Assembly (NCBI GenBank): GCA_024710355.1
Contig: JANJUX010000017.1
Coordinates: 1-64,000, forward strand
Direction of reading: 5' to 3'
DNA from: Candidatus Rifleibacteriota bacterium
GTDB taxonomy: Bacteria; Muiribacteriota; Ozemobacteria; Ozemobacterales; Ozemobacteraceae
DNA: 64,000 bases
Numbering within the stretch: position 1 is the first letter of the stretch; each line of letters begins with the position of its first letter. The translations under genes and the position numbers were made by a program. Below are positions 35,476 to 42,895 of the stretch, one piece after another. A model generated the notes under the pieces. That model searched no databases, was not told the DNA's origin, and was given only the letters and a program-made list of their open reading frames with translations.

Positions 35476-36549
35476 TCATTCATCGGTTTTCCTGTCAGAA
35501 ACCATGTCTTCAACGTCTTTTTCAGTTTTGATATCGATTTTAATACCGGTCAGTTTCGAGGCGAGTTTGACGTTCTGCCCTTCTTTGCCAATGGCCAGCG
35601 ACAGCTGGCCCTGGGCAACGATCGCCAGGGCTGAACGACGGTCTTCGGCAACCGTGACCGACTGCACCTTGGCCGGGCTGAGGGCGTTGATTACATAATC
35701 AACCGGGTTGTCGCTGTAACGAACGATATCGATCTTCTCGCCGTTAAGCTCGTCGACAACACCCTTGATGCGGCTGCCCTTGATGCCGACACATGAACCG
35801 ACCGGGTCGATCTTCGAATCGGAAGTGGCCACCGAGATTTTGACTCTCAGGCCCGCTTCGCGTGACGAAGATTTGATCTCGACGATGCCATCGCCGATTT
35901 CAGGCACTGCCTGCCGGAAAAGCAGTTCGACAAACTTTGCGGAACTGCGGGAAAGTATGATCTGCGGACCCTTCGGGGTCGGCTTTACTTCCTGAATGTA
36001 ACATTTTATGCGGTCGTTGGTGCGGAAAACTTCGCCCGGAATCTGTTCTTTGGGCGGCAGAACCGCTTCAGCCTTGGCGAATTCGACATAAACATGCCCT
36101 TTTTCGACGCGCTGAACCTTGCCGGTAAGAATCTGACCGACCTTGTTATGATATTCTTCGTAGATGATGCCGCGCTCGGCTTCTTTCAGCTTCTGGCTGA
36201 CGACCTGACGGGCGGTCTGGGCGGCGATGCGGCCGAATGACGGCGGCGTCACATCCTCTTCGACGGTGTCACCCGGCTGGGCGTCAGGGTCGATTTCGCG
36301 GGCTTCTTCGAGGGTATACTGGCGGTCGGGTTCTTCGAGATCATCAGTGTCGACGACGAGTCGCCGCGAGATAACCTTGAAATCGCCGGTCTTCTGATCG
36401 AGAGTCACTTTGACATCTTCTTCAGAATCGAAATTCTTGCGGTAGGCCACGACCAGTGCTTCTTCGATCGCGTGCACCAGAACCTCCATCGGCAGGTTCT
36501 TTTCGCCAATAACTTCTTTTAATGCATCTATCAGATTAAACTTTGTCAC
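35476..36549 (-). CDS. nusA: Transcription termination/antitermination factor NusA
   Basis: The 357-residue protein has the N-terminal RNA-polymerase-binding domain (FNLIDALKEVIGEKNLPMEVLVHAIEEAL), an S1 domain (ILTGKVQRVEKGHVYVEFAKAEAVLP) and two KH domains (DPVGSCVGIKGSRI, and QLSLAIGKEGQNVKLASKLTG). An ATG seven codons earlier (36570) overlaps the rimP stop, but the perfect GGGGAGG eight bases before the GTG at 36549 makes the GTG the better start. It lacks the acidic C-terminal repeats of the E. coli protein. Confidence 0.95.
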   Translation of the reverse strand: MTKFNLIDALKEVIGEKNLPMEVLVHAIEEALVVAYRKNFDSEEDVKVTLDQKTGDFKVISRRLVVDTDDLEEPDRQYTLEEAREIDPDAQPGDTVEEDVTPPSFGRIAAQTARQVVSQKLKEAERGIIYEEYHNKVGQILTGKVQRVEKGHVYVEFAKAEAVLPPKEQIPGEVFRTNDRIKCYIQEVKPTPKGPQIILSRSSAKFVELLFRQAVPEIGDGIVEIKSSSREAGLRVKISVATSDSKIDPVGSCVGIKGSRIKGVVDELNGEKIDIVRYSDNPVDYVINALSPAKVQSVTVAEDRRSALAIVAQGQLSLAIGKEGQNVKLASKLTGIKIDIKTEKDVEDMVSDRKTDE

Positions 36550-36566
36550 TTTAATAACCTCCCCCG

Positions 36567-37049
36567 TCATCCACGCTGTAATTTTGCCGGAAACTCGAAC
36601 ACTGCCTGGGCTTCCTTGACCAATTTCAACGGGAACTCACGGAGCCCTTTTTCGGAACGAACAACGATCTTTTCGGGTGAAAATTCTGTCAGTCGCGCCC
36701 TGAAAACCTCTTTCTGACCCTTTTCCTCGTCGTAGAGTGTCCATTTAACGAGTTTGCCGACATGCCGCTCGTAATCGACAAGGCGCTTGAACACTCGCTC
36801 GACCCCCGGCGACGAAACCTCGAGGGTAAAGGCCCGATGAATCAGGTCTGTTTCGTCGAGGTAATCGCTCAGTGCCCGCGAAACCTTCTCGCAGTCTTCA
36901 ACCGTGACTCCGTCTGGCGTGTCAATCATGACTTCGAGCACCATGCGGCGGTTGACCTGCTTGAAAGTCACGTCATAGACCTCATAGGAAAAAGACGATT
37001 CGACGAAACGCCGAACTTCAGTTGTAATGTGTTCAACTGACTCAGTCAT
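36567..37049 (-). CDS. rimP: Ribosome maturation factor RimP
   Basis: The 160-residue protein shows VTFKQVNRRMVLEVMIDTPDGVTVEDCEKVSRALSDYLDE and VSSPGVERVFKRLVDYERHVG, the RimP signature. It works in 30S assembly and opens the translation operon. The frame runs 13 codons further upstream, but a GGAG-led ATG at 37049 is the likely start. Confidence 0.95.
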   Translation of the reverse strand: MTESVEHITTEVRRFVESSFSYEVYDVTFKQVNRRMVLEVMIDTPDGVTVEDCEKVSRALSDYLDETDLIHRAFTLEVSSPGVERVFKRLVDYERHVGKLVKWTLYDEEKGQKEVFRARLTEFSPEKIVVRSEKGLREFPLKLVKEAQAVFEFPAKLQRG

Positions 37050-37067
37050 GCCATTCTTTCTCCTGTG

Positions 37068-37102
37068 ATATAGAAAAACAACAAACACCGCATCTGCTGC
37101 GG
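37068..37102 (-). terminator. Attenuator-like hairpin in the rimP operon leader
   Basis: On the minus strand CCGCA-GCAGA-TGCGG (37102-37088) is followed by TGTTTGTTGTTTTTC, ending about 18 bases before the rimP start codon. It has the form of a weak intrinsic terminator inside the leader between the promoter and the first gene. Upstream leader words (AACGCAGCAAAGCCGCAGC) could pair alternatively. Confidence 0.45.
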
Positions 37103-37148
37103 CTTTGCTGCGTTCCTTTCAGTCTAAGCTTTTCAAGGTCGAGCGCAA

Positions 37149-37177
37149 ATTCTAACACGTTCAACCAATTAAATCAA
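37149..37177 (-). promoter_or_regulatory. Promoter of the rimP-nusA-infB operon
   Basis: On the minus strand TTGATT and TAGAAT are 17 bases apart, with TGT before the -10 (extended -10). The predicted start gives a leader of about 90 bases that holds the attenuator-like hairpin. Confidence 0.65.
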
Positions 37178-37246
37178 GCACGGCAACTCCCGCAAAAATT
37201 ACCTGTTTGCCTGCTGCGTAAATTTTCTCTTGGGGCGGGAGAACTG

Positions 37247-37255
37247 TGATAGAAT
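37247..37255 (+). promoter_or_regulatory. Extended -10 promoter of the solute-binding lipoprotein gene
   Basis: TGATAGAAT lies 31 bases before the ATG at 37287. A TTGGGG at 37230-37235 is only 14 bases upstream, too close to be a good -35. GAGAGG at 37274-37279 provides the ribosome site. The promoter is divergent from the rimP promoter. Confidence 0.55.
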
Positions 37256-37286
37256 ACACTCCCTAGTTTGCCTGAGAGGTTATCAG

Positions 37287-38942
37287 ATGTACCCTTTTTT
37301 ATGCAGAATTACTTGTGTGCTGGCGCTACTGGTTTTTCTGGGTGGTTGCTCGAATGACCAGGTGCAGATCGATAAAAAGGCTGATGAAAAGCCGGTGCGC
37401 GGCGGTGTCTACCGCCGGGCCTTCGCTGACTCATATATTGTGCTTGACCCGGCCATGATCAAGGACTCGAATTCGCATGAAGTCTGCCGTCAGCTTTACG
37501 ACGGTCTCGTCGAGTTCGACAACGATGCCAGAGTCGTGCCGGCCCTTGCGAGCACCTGGAAAATCAGCGACGACAAACTCACTTATACCTTCACCCTGCG
37601 CGAAGATGCCTCTTTTCACAGCCAGGCGGGAGGCCAGCCAACCCGTAACGGCGGCCGCAAAGTCACTGCCGCCGATGTGGTCTTTTCGTTCAGACACCTG
37701 TTAAAGCCCCGCGAGGATTCGCAGGCATCGTTTTTCTGGGTGATCAAGGGCGCGCGCGCCTTTACCGAAGGCAAGGCCGCTGACATTGAAGGCCTGCGCG
37801 CCATTGGCAGCCACACCGTCGAATTCGTTCTCGAAAAGCCTTTTGCCCCGTTCGTGTCGTTGCTGGCGATGATCAATGCCGGCGTTATACCGCATGAAGA
37901 CTCTGAGACCGGCCTTGACAAGCTGCCGGTTGGCACCGGGCCGTTCCGCTGGGTTGAAAAGGCGTCTGACACAATCATTCTCGAAGCCAACCCCGATTAT
38001 TTCAGAGGCCGCCCCTGGCTCGACCGCCTTGAATTTCCGGTTATCACCGACGAGGAAACCCGCTTTGCCGAATTCATGGCCGGTCGCCTCAGTCATGTCG
38101 ATGTTCCCGACTCAAAATACCGCAGTATCAGACAGGATGCGAAACTGGCCGCCAATCTGCTCGAATCGAACCTGTGGGGCATCAATTATCTTGGCATGAG
38201 CATGGCGAAGCCGCCTTTCAATGATCCGCTGGTGCGTAAAGCCTTCAACTACGCGATCGATCGCGATACCATCGTCAAGCTGGTTCTCAATGACCGCGCC
38301 GCGCCGGCCAACGGCGTTCTGCCACCCGGGTTCCCCGGCCACGATGATGCACTCGCCGGCTACGTCTACGATCTGGCAAAGGCGCGCGCCCTGCTCGCCG
38401 AAGCCGGTTACCCTGAAGGCAAGGGGTTTCCTGATATCGAACTGCAGTATAACCGCGACCCGATTCATGCGCGCACCGCCGAATTCGTGCTTGCCAACCT
38501 GCGCGATATCGGCATCAGCTGCAACGTGAAAGAGGTCGATTTCGGTGAGCATCTCAGCAGTATCGAAAAGGGTGCCGCACCGTTTTTCCGCATGGGCTGG
38601 ACCGTCGATTACCCTGATCCCGACAGCTTTCTTTATACACTGTTCCATTCGTCGAACATTGGCGTCGGCTACAACTTTTCAGGCTTCAAAAATGCCGAAG
38701 TCGACGCACTGCTCGATAAGGCAAGGTTTGAAACCGAGATGAGCCGTCGTGTAGAACTCTATCGTCAGGCCGAAAAGCTGATCGTAGAAGAGGCGCCGTG
38801 GGTTTTCATGTATTTTTATACCGTACACGTGCTCTATCAGCCACAGGTAAGAGGCCTGAGTCTGAGCGCCATGGGCGAATCACTGCTGCAGTATCGCCAT
38901 ATCTGGCTGCAGCCAGCCAAAACCCCCGCCGACAAGTTGTAA
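37287..38942 (+). CDS. ABC transporter substrate-binding lipoprotein, peptide/nickel type (family 5)
   Basis: The 551-residue protein has a lipoprotein signal (ITCVLALLVFLGGCSN with the lipobox LGGC). The mature part shows the family pattern: RRAFADSYIVLDPAM, LYDGLVEFDNDARVVPALASTWKIS, FTLREDASFH, KVTAADVVFSFRHL and later VRKAFNYAIDRDTIV. These proteins bind oligopeptides, dipeptides or nickel. It stands alone: no permease or ATPase gene adjoins it, so it must work with components elsewhere or signal only. The start at 37287 is set by the signal peptide. Confidence 0.92.
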   Translation: MYPFLCRITCVLALLVFLGGCSNDQVQIDKKADEKPVRGGVYRRAFADSYIVLDPAMIKDSNSHEVCRQLYDGLVEFDNDARVVPALASTWKISDDKLTYTFTLREDASFHSQAGGQPTRNGGRKVTAADVVFSFRHLLKPREDSQASFFWVIKGARAFTEGKAADIEGLRAIGSHTVEFVLEKPFAPFVSLLAMINAGVIPHEDSETGLDKLPVGTGPFRWVEKASDTIILEANPDYFRGRPWLDRLEFPVITDEETRFAEFMAGRLSHVDVPDSKYRSIRQDAKLAANLLESNLWGINYLGMSMAKPPFNDPLVRKAFNYAIDRDTIVKLVLNDRAAPANGVLPPGFPGHDDALAGYVYDLAKARALLAEAGYPEGKGFPDIELQYNRDPIHARTAEFVLANLRDIGISCNVKEVDFGEHLSSIEKGAAPFFRMGWTVDYPDPDSFLYTLFHSSNIGVGYNFSGFKNAEVDALLDKARFETEMSRRVELYRQAEKLIVEEAPWVFMYFYTVHVLYQPQVRGLSLSAMGESLLQYRHIWLQPAKTPADKL

Positions 38943-38952
38943 TACCGCCGGC

Positions 38953-39969
38953 TCAGGCCTTTACTCCGGGGGCCGGTAGCTTCTTTTCGAGCCAGATGAA
39001 CAGCCAGACCACCAGGCAGCCGGCGATTACCGTGCCGAGCGTCAGCATTTCGTTGCCGCCGAAAGCGGTCGGCATGATGTTTTCGAGGTCGATCCGGCGG
39101 CCGGCTGCAAAATCGAAGGTTTTGAACGGCCAGATGGCGTAAAGTGAGCCAATGACCAGTCCGACCAGAAAAGCCATGGTGCTGTCGTGAAATCTGGCGA
39201 GCAGATAGTTGAGAAACCTGGTGAAGACCAGCAGGCCGATGACGGCACCGGTGGCGAAGAAAGCCAGCGGCACTATCTGAAACTCATTGATACAGACGAG
39301 AATGTCGAAATACACCCCCATCAACAGCAGCATGAAAGAGCCGCTGATGCCGGGCAGAATCATGGCACAGATCGCGATGATGCCGGCCACAAAAAAGAAC
39401 GCCAGCGTGCCGCCATCGTATTTGAATTTTGTGTCAGTCTGAGTGGTGATGTCGACGGTGCCTGAGGCTGGCGTCACGACAGTTTCGCCCTTGATCGAGG
39501 CTTTTTTGCGCGCCGCTTCGAGACGGTCTTCGCCACTGTAGGCCATTGTCAGCCCGACAACCAGCGCTGCGGCAACAAGACCCGACAGGATGCTTCCGGC
39601 TGAGAATTTTCGGATCATGCGGAAAGGTATCAGCGCCGAGGCCATTACCAGGCCGAAAAAGAAGCCGTAGGTGGGGTCGTGGTGATTTTCGAGCAGATTT
39701 GTCATGATGCGCGCCGAAACGACGATGGCGATCCCGGCCCCGGTTGCGAGTGAAGCCAGAAACATGAAGTCGATGCGACGCAGCTCTTCTTTTATCGCCG
39801 TAAAGCCGTTGCGGCAGGCATTGAGGGTCTGCGGCCCGATACTGCTGATGGCATTGAGCAATCGCGAGTAAATACCGAGAACCAGAGCCATGGTGCCGCC
39901 GCTGACGCCGGGAATGATGTTGGCGATGCCAATGACGATGCCGCGCAGAACATTGGTGATAATTTCCAT
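38953..39969 (-). CDS. DUF368 family polyprenyl-phosphate transporter-like protein
   Basis: The 338-residue protein has about eight membrane segments and the family motifs GIANIIPGVSGGTMALVLGIY near the start and CAMILPGISGSFMLLLMGVY in the middle, a repeated PG-x-SG-x half-helix pair. DUF368 (PopT) proteins have been shown to recycle undecaprenyl phosphate across the cytoplasmic membrane for envelope synthesis. An insert of about 40 polar residues separates the two halves. The gene is convergent with the solute-binding gene and divergent from a SpoIIE phosphatase. Confidence 0.88.
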   Translation of the reverse strand: MEIITNVLRGIVIGIANIIPGVSGGTMALVLGIYSRLLNAISSIGPQTLNACRNGFTAIKEELRRIDFMFLASLATGAGIAIVVSARIMTNLLENHHDPTYGFFFGLVMASALIPFRMIRKFSAGSILSGLVAAALVVGLTMAYSGEDRLEAARKKASIKGETVVTPASGTVDITTQTDTKFKYDGGTLAFFFVAGIIAICAMILPGISGSFMLLLMGVYFDILVCINEFQIVPLAFFATGAVIGLLVFTRFLNYLLARFHDSTMAFLVGLVIGSLYAIWPFKTFDFAAGRRIDLENIMPTAFGGNEMLTLGTVIAGCLVVWLFIWLEKKLPAPGVKA

Positions 39970-40017
39970 TTTTGCAGGAGTGTTCCTTTTCGGTTATTAT
40001 TGAAATGGCTGAGTGGA

Positions 40018-40026
40018 TGATACACA
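40018..40026 (+). promoter_or_regulatory. Possible extended -10 of the first SpoIIE phosphatase
   Basis: TGATACACA lies 20 bases before the ATG at 40046, with TTGAAA at 40000-40005. The spacing between the two hexamers is 15 bases, so the call is tentative. Confidence 0.3.
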
Positions 40027-40045
40027 ACCGCAGGGAGCAATGCAA

Positions 40046-42895
40046 ATGCAAGCGAAGACGGGCTGGCTGCCGGAATTTCTCAAGCATGCCGCTCTGCTCG
40101 GCCTGTTTGTTTTGCTGCCGCTGCTGGTTGCCGGTGGTCTTGGCTACCATACTCTCAGCCTCGAAAGAGAAAACCGCCTGCAGCAGACCTCGGCGCAGCT
40201 CGAAGCCTCTCTGTCTCAGGTGCGCTGCGAGGCCGAGACTGACATTTTTCTCAAAAAACTTGGGCGCGGCATCTGGCATCTGGTGGGGCGTTCAGGCTTT
40301 GCCAGCGCAAAAATTGCCGAAATACACCGTTCGCTGGCTGCCTTTGTGCCCGTTGATTTCGACCTCTATGTTTTTGATGACCGCGGCCAGCTGGCCACTC
40401 CATCTCAGATTCCGCTGCGTTCAAGATTTCTTGGCGCGCGTCTATGGGAAATGATCGGCCGTGACCCGATCGAGCAAAGTGAAAGGTTTCAGAAACTGCG
40501 TCGGCAGCTGAAAACCTTTCTGGGTAATGAATTCCGCATGGCCCACTTTCTCGAAGGCCGCGACAGTGTTACTCAGATTGTGACCCGCCAGAAGCCCGGG
40601 CTGATCTACTGGGTGAATGACCCTCAGCAGCCGGGGCGCGGCATGATGCTCATCTTCTGGACTCTACCGGAGCTGGATTTCAGGCTGCAGCATGTGATGC
40701 GTAAAATGCGCAGTCGTTTTTCGCACGGGTTGATCGTTTCTGAGTCTGGCGGGCTGCTGCAGGAACCCGACAACCTGTCGCAGGCCAGGCAGTTCGGTGA
40801 AGTCGCCAGCCGTATAGCTGTTCTCGGTCAGAAAAATCACCTGAGCGACGCGGGGCTGATCTGGGGCGGCCGCCAGATCGACGACCTCTGGGTAATTGCC
40901 TGTCTGCCCGCCGGAATCGAAGTTTTTGAAGAGCTGCAGAATTATCTTTTCGCAGTTCTGTTCATTGCCGGCATTATCGCTCTGGTTATTTACCATCGCC
41001 AGGCTTTCGACAACCGCCTGTTTCTGCCAATAAGGCTCAAACTGCTGGCATTGTTTCTTGTGGCCGTCATCAGCCCGGTGATGGGTTTTGCCTATCTTGG
41101 CTACCGCTATCTGTCCGATCGCGAAGCGACGCTGCTGGCAACGGTGACCAGCACCGGTCGCCGTAACATGGTCGGATTCGATGAAACTTTTCGCCTGGCC
41201 GGCGCGGCTTTTATCGATGAATTTCGAAAAATGGGCCGTCTCGCCGGTCAGCACCGGCTGCCGTCTTTTCGCCGTCAGCTCGAGCCCGGCATCAGAAGCA
41301 ATGACCTGATTATTTATGAACTGCGTAATGCCAGCAGCGCCGAACTGTTGTTTTCACTGCAGAATGAGCTGGTCTCAGAAGGCATGCGTGAGGTATCTGA
41401 CGCCTTTGCACGTTTCTGTCTCGATGCCAGGTTTGGCTCAAATCTGACTGATACCGTTGACCCGCTTCTCGAAACTGCTGTGCTCAGCCCCGAAGCCGGT
41501 TTCTTTTTTCTTTTCAACCGGCCTGACGAGGTGCATCGCATGTTTTTTGGCCCGGTGCCGATGTTCATATACTGGAACGTTGACCTGCAGAGGCAGAACA
41601 GCCCGGGCACCTTTATTTACATTCTTCAGTCCGCTTCCAGGCTTGTTAAACGCCTGCTACAGACCAGGCTGCATGACTCCCTGCGCGCCGGCAGCCTGCA
41701 GCCATATACCCTGGCGGCCCTTGAAAACCGCAGCGGCACATGGCTGCCCGGCAGGGTGCGCGAAAACAGGCAGCTGCGCCATTTCGCCGACCGCCTGCTG
41801 TTCAGCGACAAACCTGAACAAATGCGGCAGTTGATCGGTGGCGAAGAATATCTTGTGCTTGGCCAGCGCAGCATCTTTGCACCTGGCTACAGTCTGTTCT
41901 CGTTTTATCCATACCGGCTGATAAGCGAAGAAATCAGCAGACTGCGCCGGCAGATAGTGTCGGCAATCATCGTTTTTCTGCTGCTGGCATTTATGGCCGC
42001 CTGGCTGCTGTCCGACATATTTCTGCTGCCGGTCACCCGCCTCGGTGACGGAGTTGCGGCGATCAAATCACGCAATACCGATTTTCGCATCGTGCCGGTG
42101 CAGCATGATGAATTTGGTGACCTGGCCATCAGCTTCAATAACATGATTGCTGATCTGAAGGAAATGAAGCTGGCACAGGACGTTCAGGAATCACTGCTGC
42201 CGGCTGCGCCGCCACCGCTGGCGGGTTATCGTCTTGCCTTCGCCAACCGTATGGCTTCAGCGGTCGGCGGCGATTACTTCGACGTGCTCGTTCCTGACGA
42301 CAATACGGCCTGGGTGATTATCGGCGATGTTACCGGCCACGGCGTCAGTTCAGCCCTGGTGATGGCAATGGCGAAAGCGGTCGTTTACCAGACGGTGCGG
42401 GAAAAACGCGACCTGATCAGCCTGTTTACCGATCTTAACCGCGCCATTCATGCCTATTTCAGCCAGCCGCCAGTGCGCAAGATGATCACTCTCTTCGCCG
42501 CAACAATCGATCTGACCACCGGAAAAGGGCAGTTTGCCAACGCCGGTCACAATTTCCCGGTAATGCTGAAACCTGACGGCAGCTGCACCGACCTCGAATC
42601 AGTGCACTTGCCGGTCGGAGCGCTGAAAAATATCCGTCGGCTGGTCCCCCTTGAATTCACCATGCAGCCTGGTGATACGCTGGTATTTTACACCGATGGC
42701 CTGGTCGAGGTGACCAACCCGGCCAGAGAACAGTATGGCTACCAGCGTTTCAAAAAAATGCTTGCCGCCCGGGCTGGCTCAGAGCCTGAAAAACTGTCAG
42801 AAGATCTTTTGATCGCTTATGACGGCTGGCTTGCCGGCGGTGAGCCTGATGACGATGTTACTCTGGTGATTCTGCAGCGTCGGGCAGACGTCTGA
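40046..42895 (+). CDS. Membrane-anchored SpoIIE-type PP2C phosphatase with HAMP (1)
   Basis: The 949-residue protein has an N-terminal membrane helix, an extracytoplasmic region of about 240 residues, two more helices (LFAVLFIAGIIALVIY and LKLLALFLVAVISPVMG), a second extracytoplasmic region of about 280 residues, and a fourth helix leading into a HAMP domain. The C-terminal PP2C/SpoIIE domain is canonical: VGGDYFDV, GDVTGHGVSSAL, NAGHNFP, YTDGLVE and DDDVTLV. Such proteins dephosphorylate anti-anti-sigma factors in partner-switching systems. AGGGAG lies two bases from an ATG at 40040 but eight from the ATG at 40046, which is preferred. No anti-sigma kinase or antagonist gene is near. Confidence 0.92.
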   Translation: MQAKTGWLPEFLKHAALLGLFVLLPLLVAGGLGYHTLSLERENRLQQTSAQLEASLSQVRCEAETDIFLKKLGRGIWHLVGRSGFASAKIAEIHRSLAAFVPVDFDLYVFDDRGQLATPSQIPLRSRFLGARLWEMIGRDPIEQSERFQKLRRQLKTFLGNEFRMAHFLEGRDSVTQIVTRQKPGLIYWVNDPQQPGRGMMLIFWTLPELDFRLQHVMRKMRSRFSHGLIVSESGGLLQEPDNLSQARQFGEVASRIAVLGQKNHLSDAGLIWGGRQIDDLWVIACLPAGIEVFEELQNYLFAVLFIAGIIALVIYHRQAFDNRLFLPIRLKLLALFLVAVISPVMGFAYLGYRYLSDREATLLATVTSTGRRNMVGFDETFRLAGAAFIDEFRKMGRLAGQHRLPSFRRQLEPGIRSNDLIIYELRNASSAELLFSLQNELVSEGMREVSDAFARFCLDARFGSNLTDTVDPLLETAVLSPEAGFFFLFNRPDEVHRMFFGPVPMFIYWNVDLQRQNSPGTFIYILQSASRLVKRLLQTRLHDSLRAGSLQPYTLAALENRSGTWLPGRVRENRQLRHFADRLLFSDKPEQMRQLIGGEEYLVLGQRSIFAPGYSLFSFYPYRLISEEISRLRRQIVSAIIVFLLLAFMAAWLLSDIFLLPVTRLGDGVAAIKSRNTDFRIVPVQHDEFGDLAISFNNMIADLKEMKLAQDVQESLLPAAPPPLAGYRLAFANRMASAVGGDYFDVLVPDDNTAWVIIGDVTGHGVSSALVMAMAKAVVYQTVREKRDLISLFTDLNRAIHAYFSQPPVRKMITLFAATIDLTTGKGQFANAGHNFPVMLKPDGSCTDLESVHLPVGALKNIRRLVPLEFTMQPGDTLVFYTDGLVEVTNPAREQYGYQRFKKMLAARAGSEPEKLSEDLLIAYDGWLAGGEPDDDVTLVILQRRADV

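Noticed and set aside
36550..36570. NusA start at the ATG overlapping rimP
   Set aside because: Possible, but the strong GGGGAGG would then be inside the gene; the GTG at 36549 fits both the ribosome site and the family N-terminus.
37088..37140. Possible 4.5S/SRP-RNA-like words (GGAACGCAGCAAAGC) in the rimP leader
   Set aside because: The tetraloop and asymmetric bulge of SRP RNA are absent; the sequence is better explained as a leader with a terminator-like stem.
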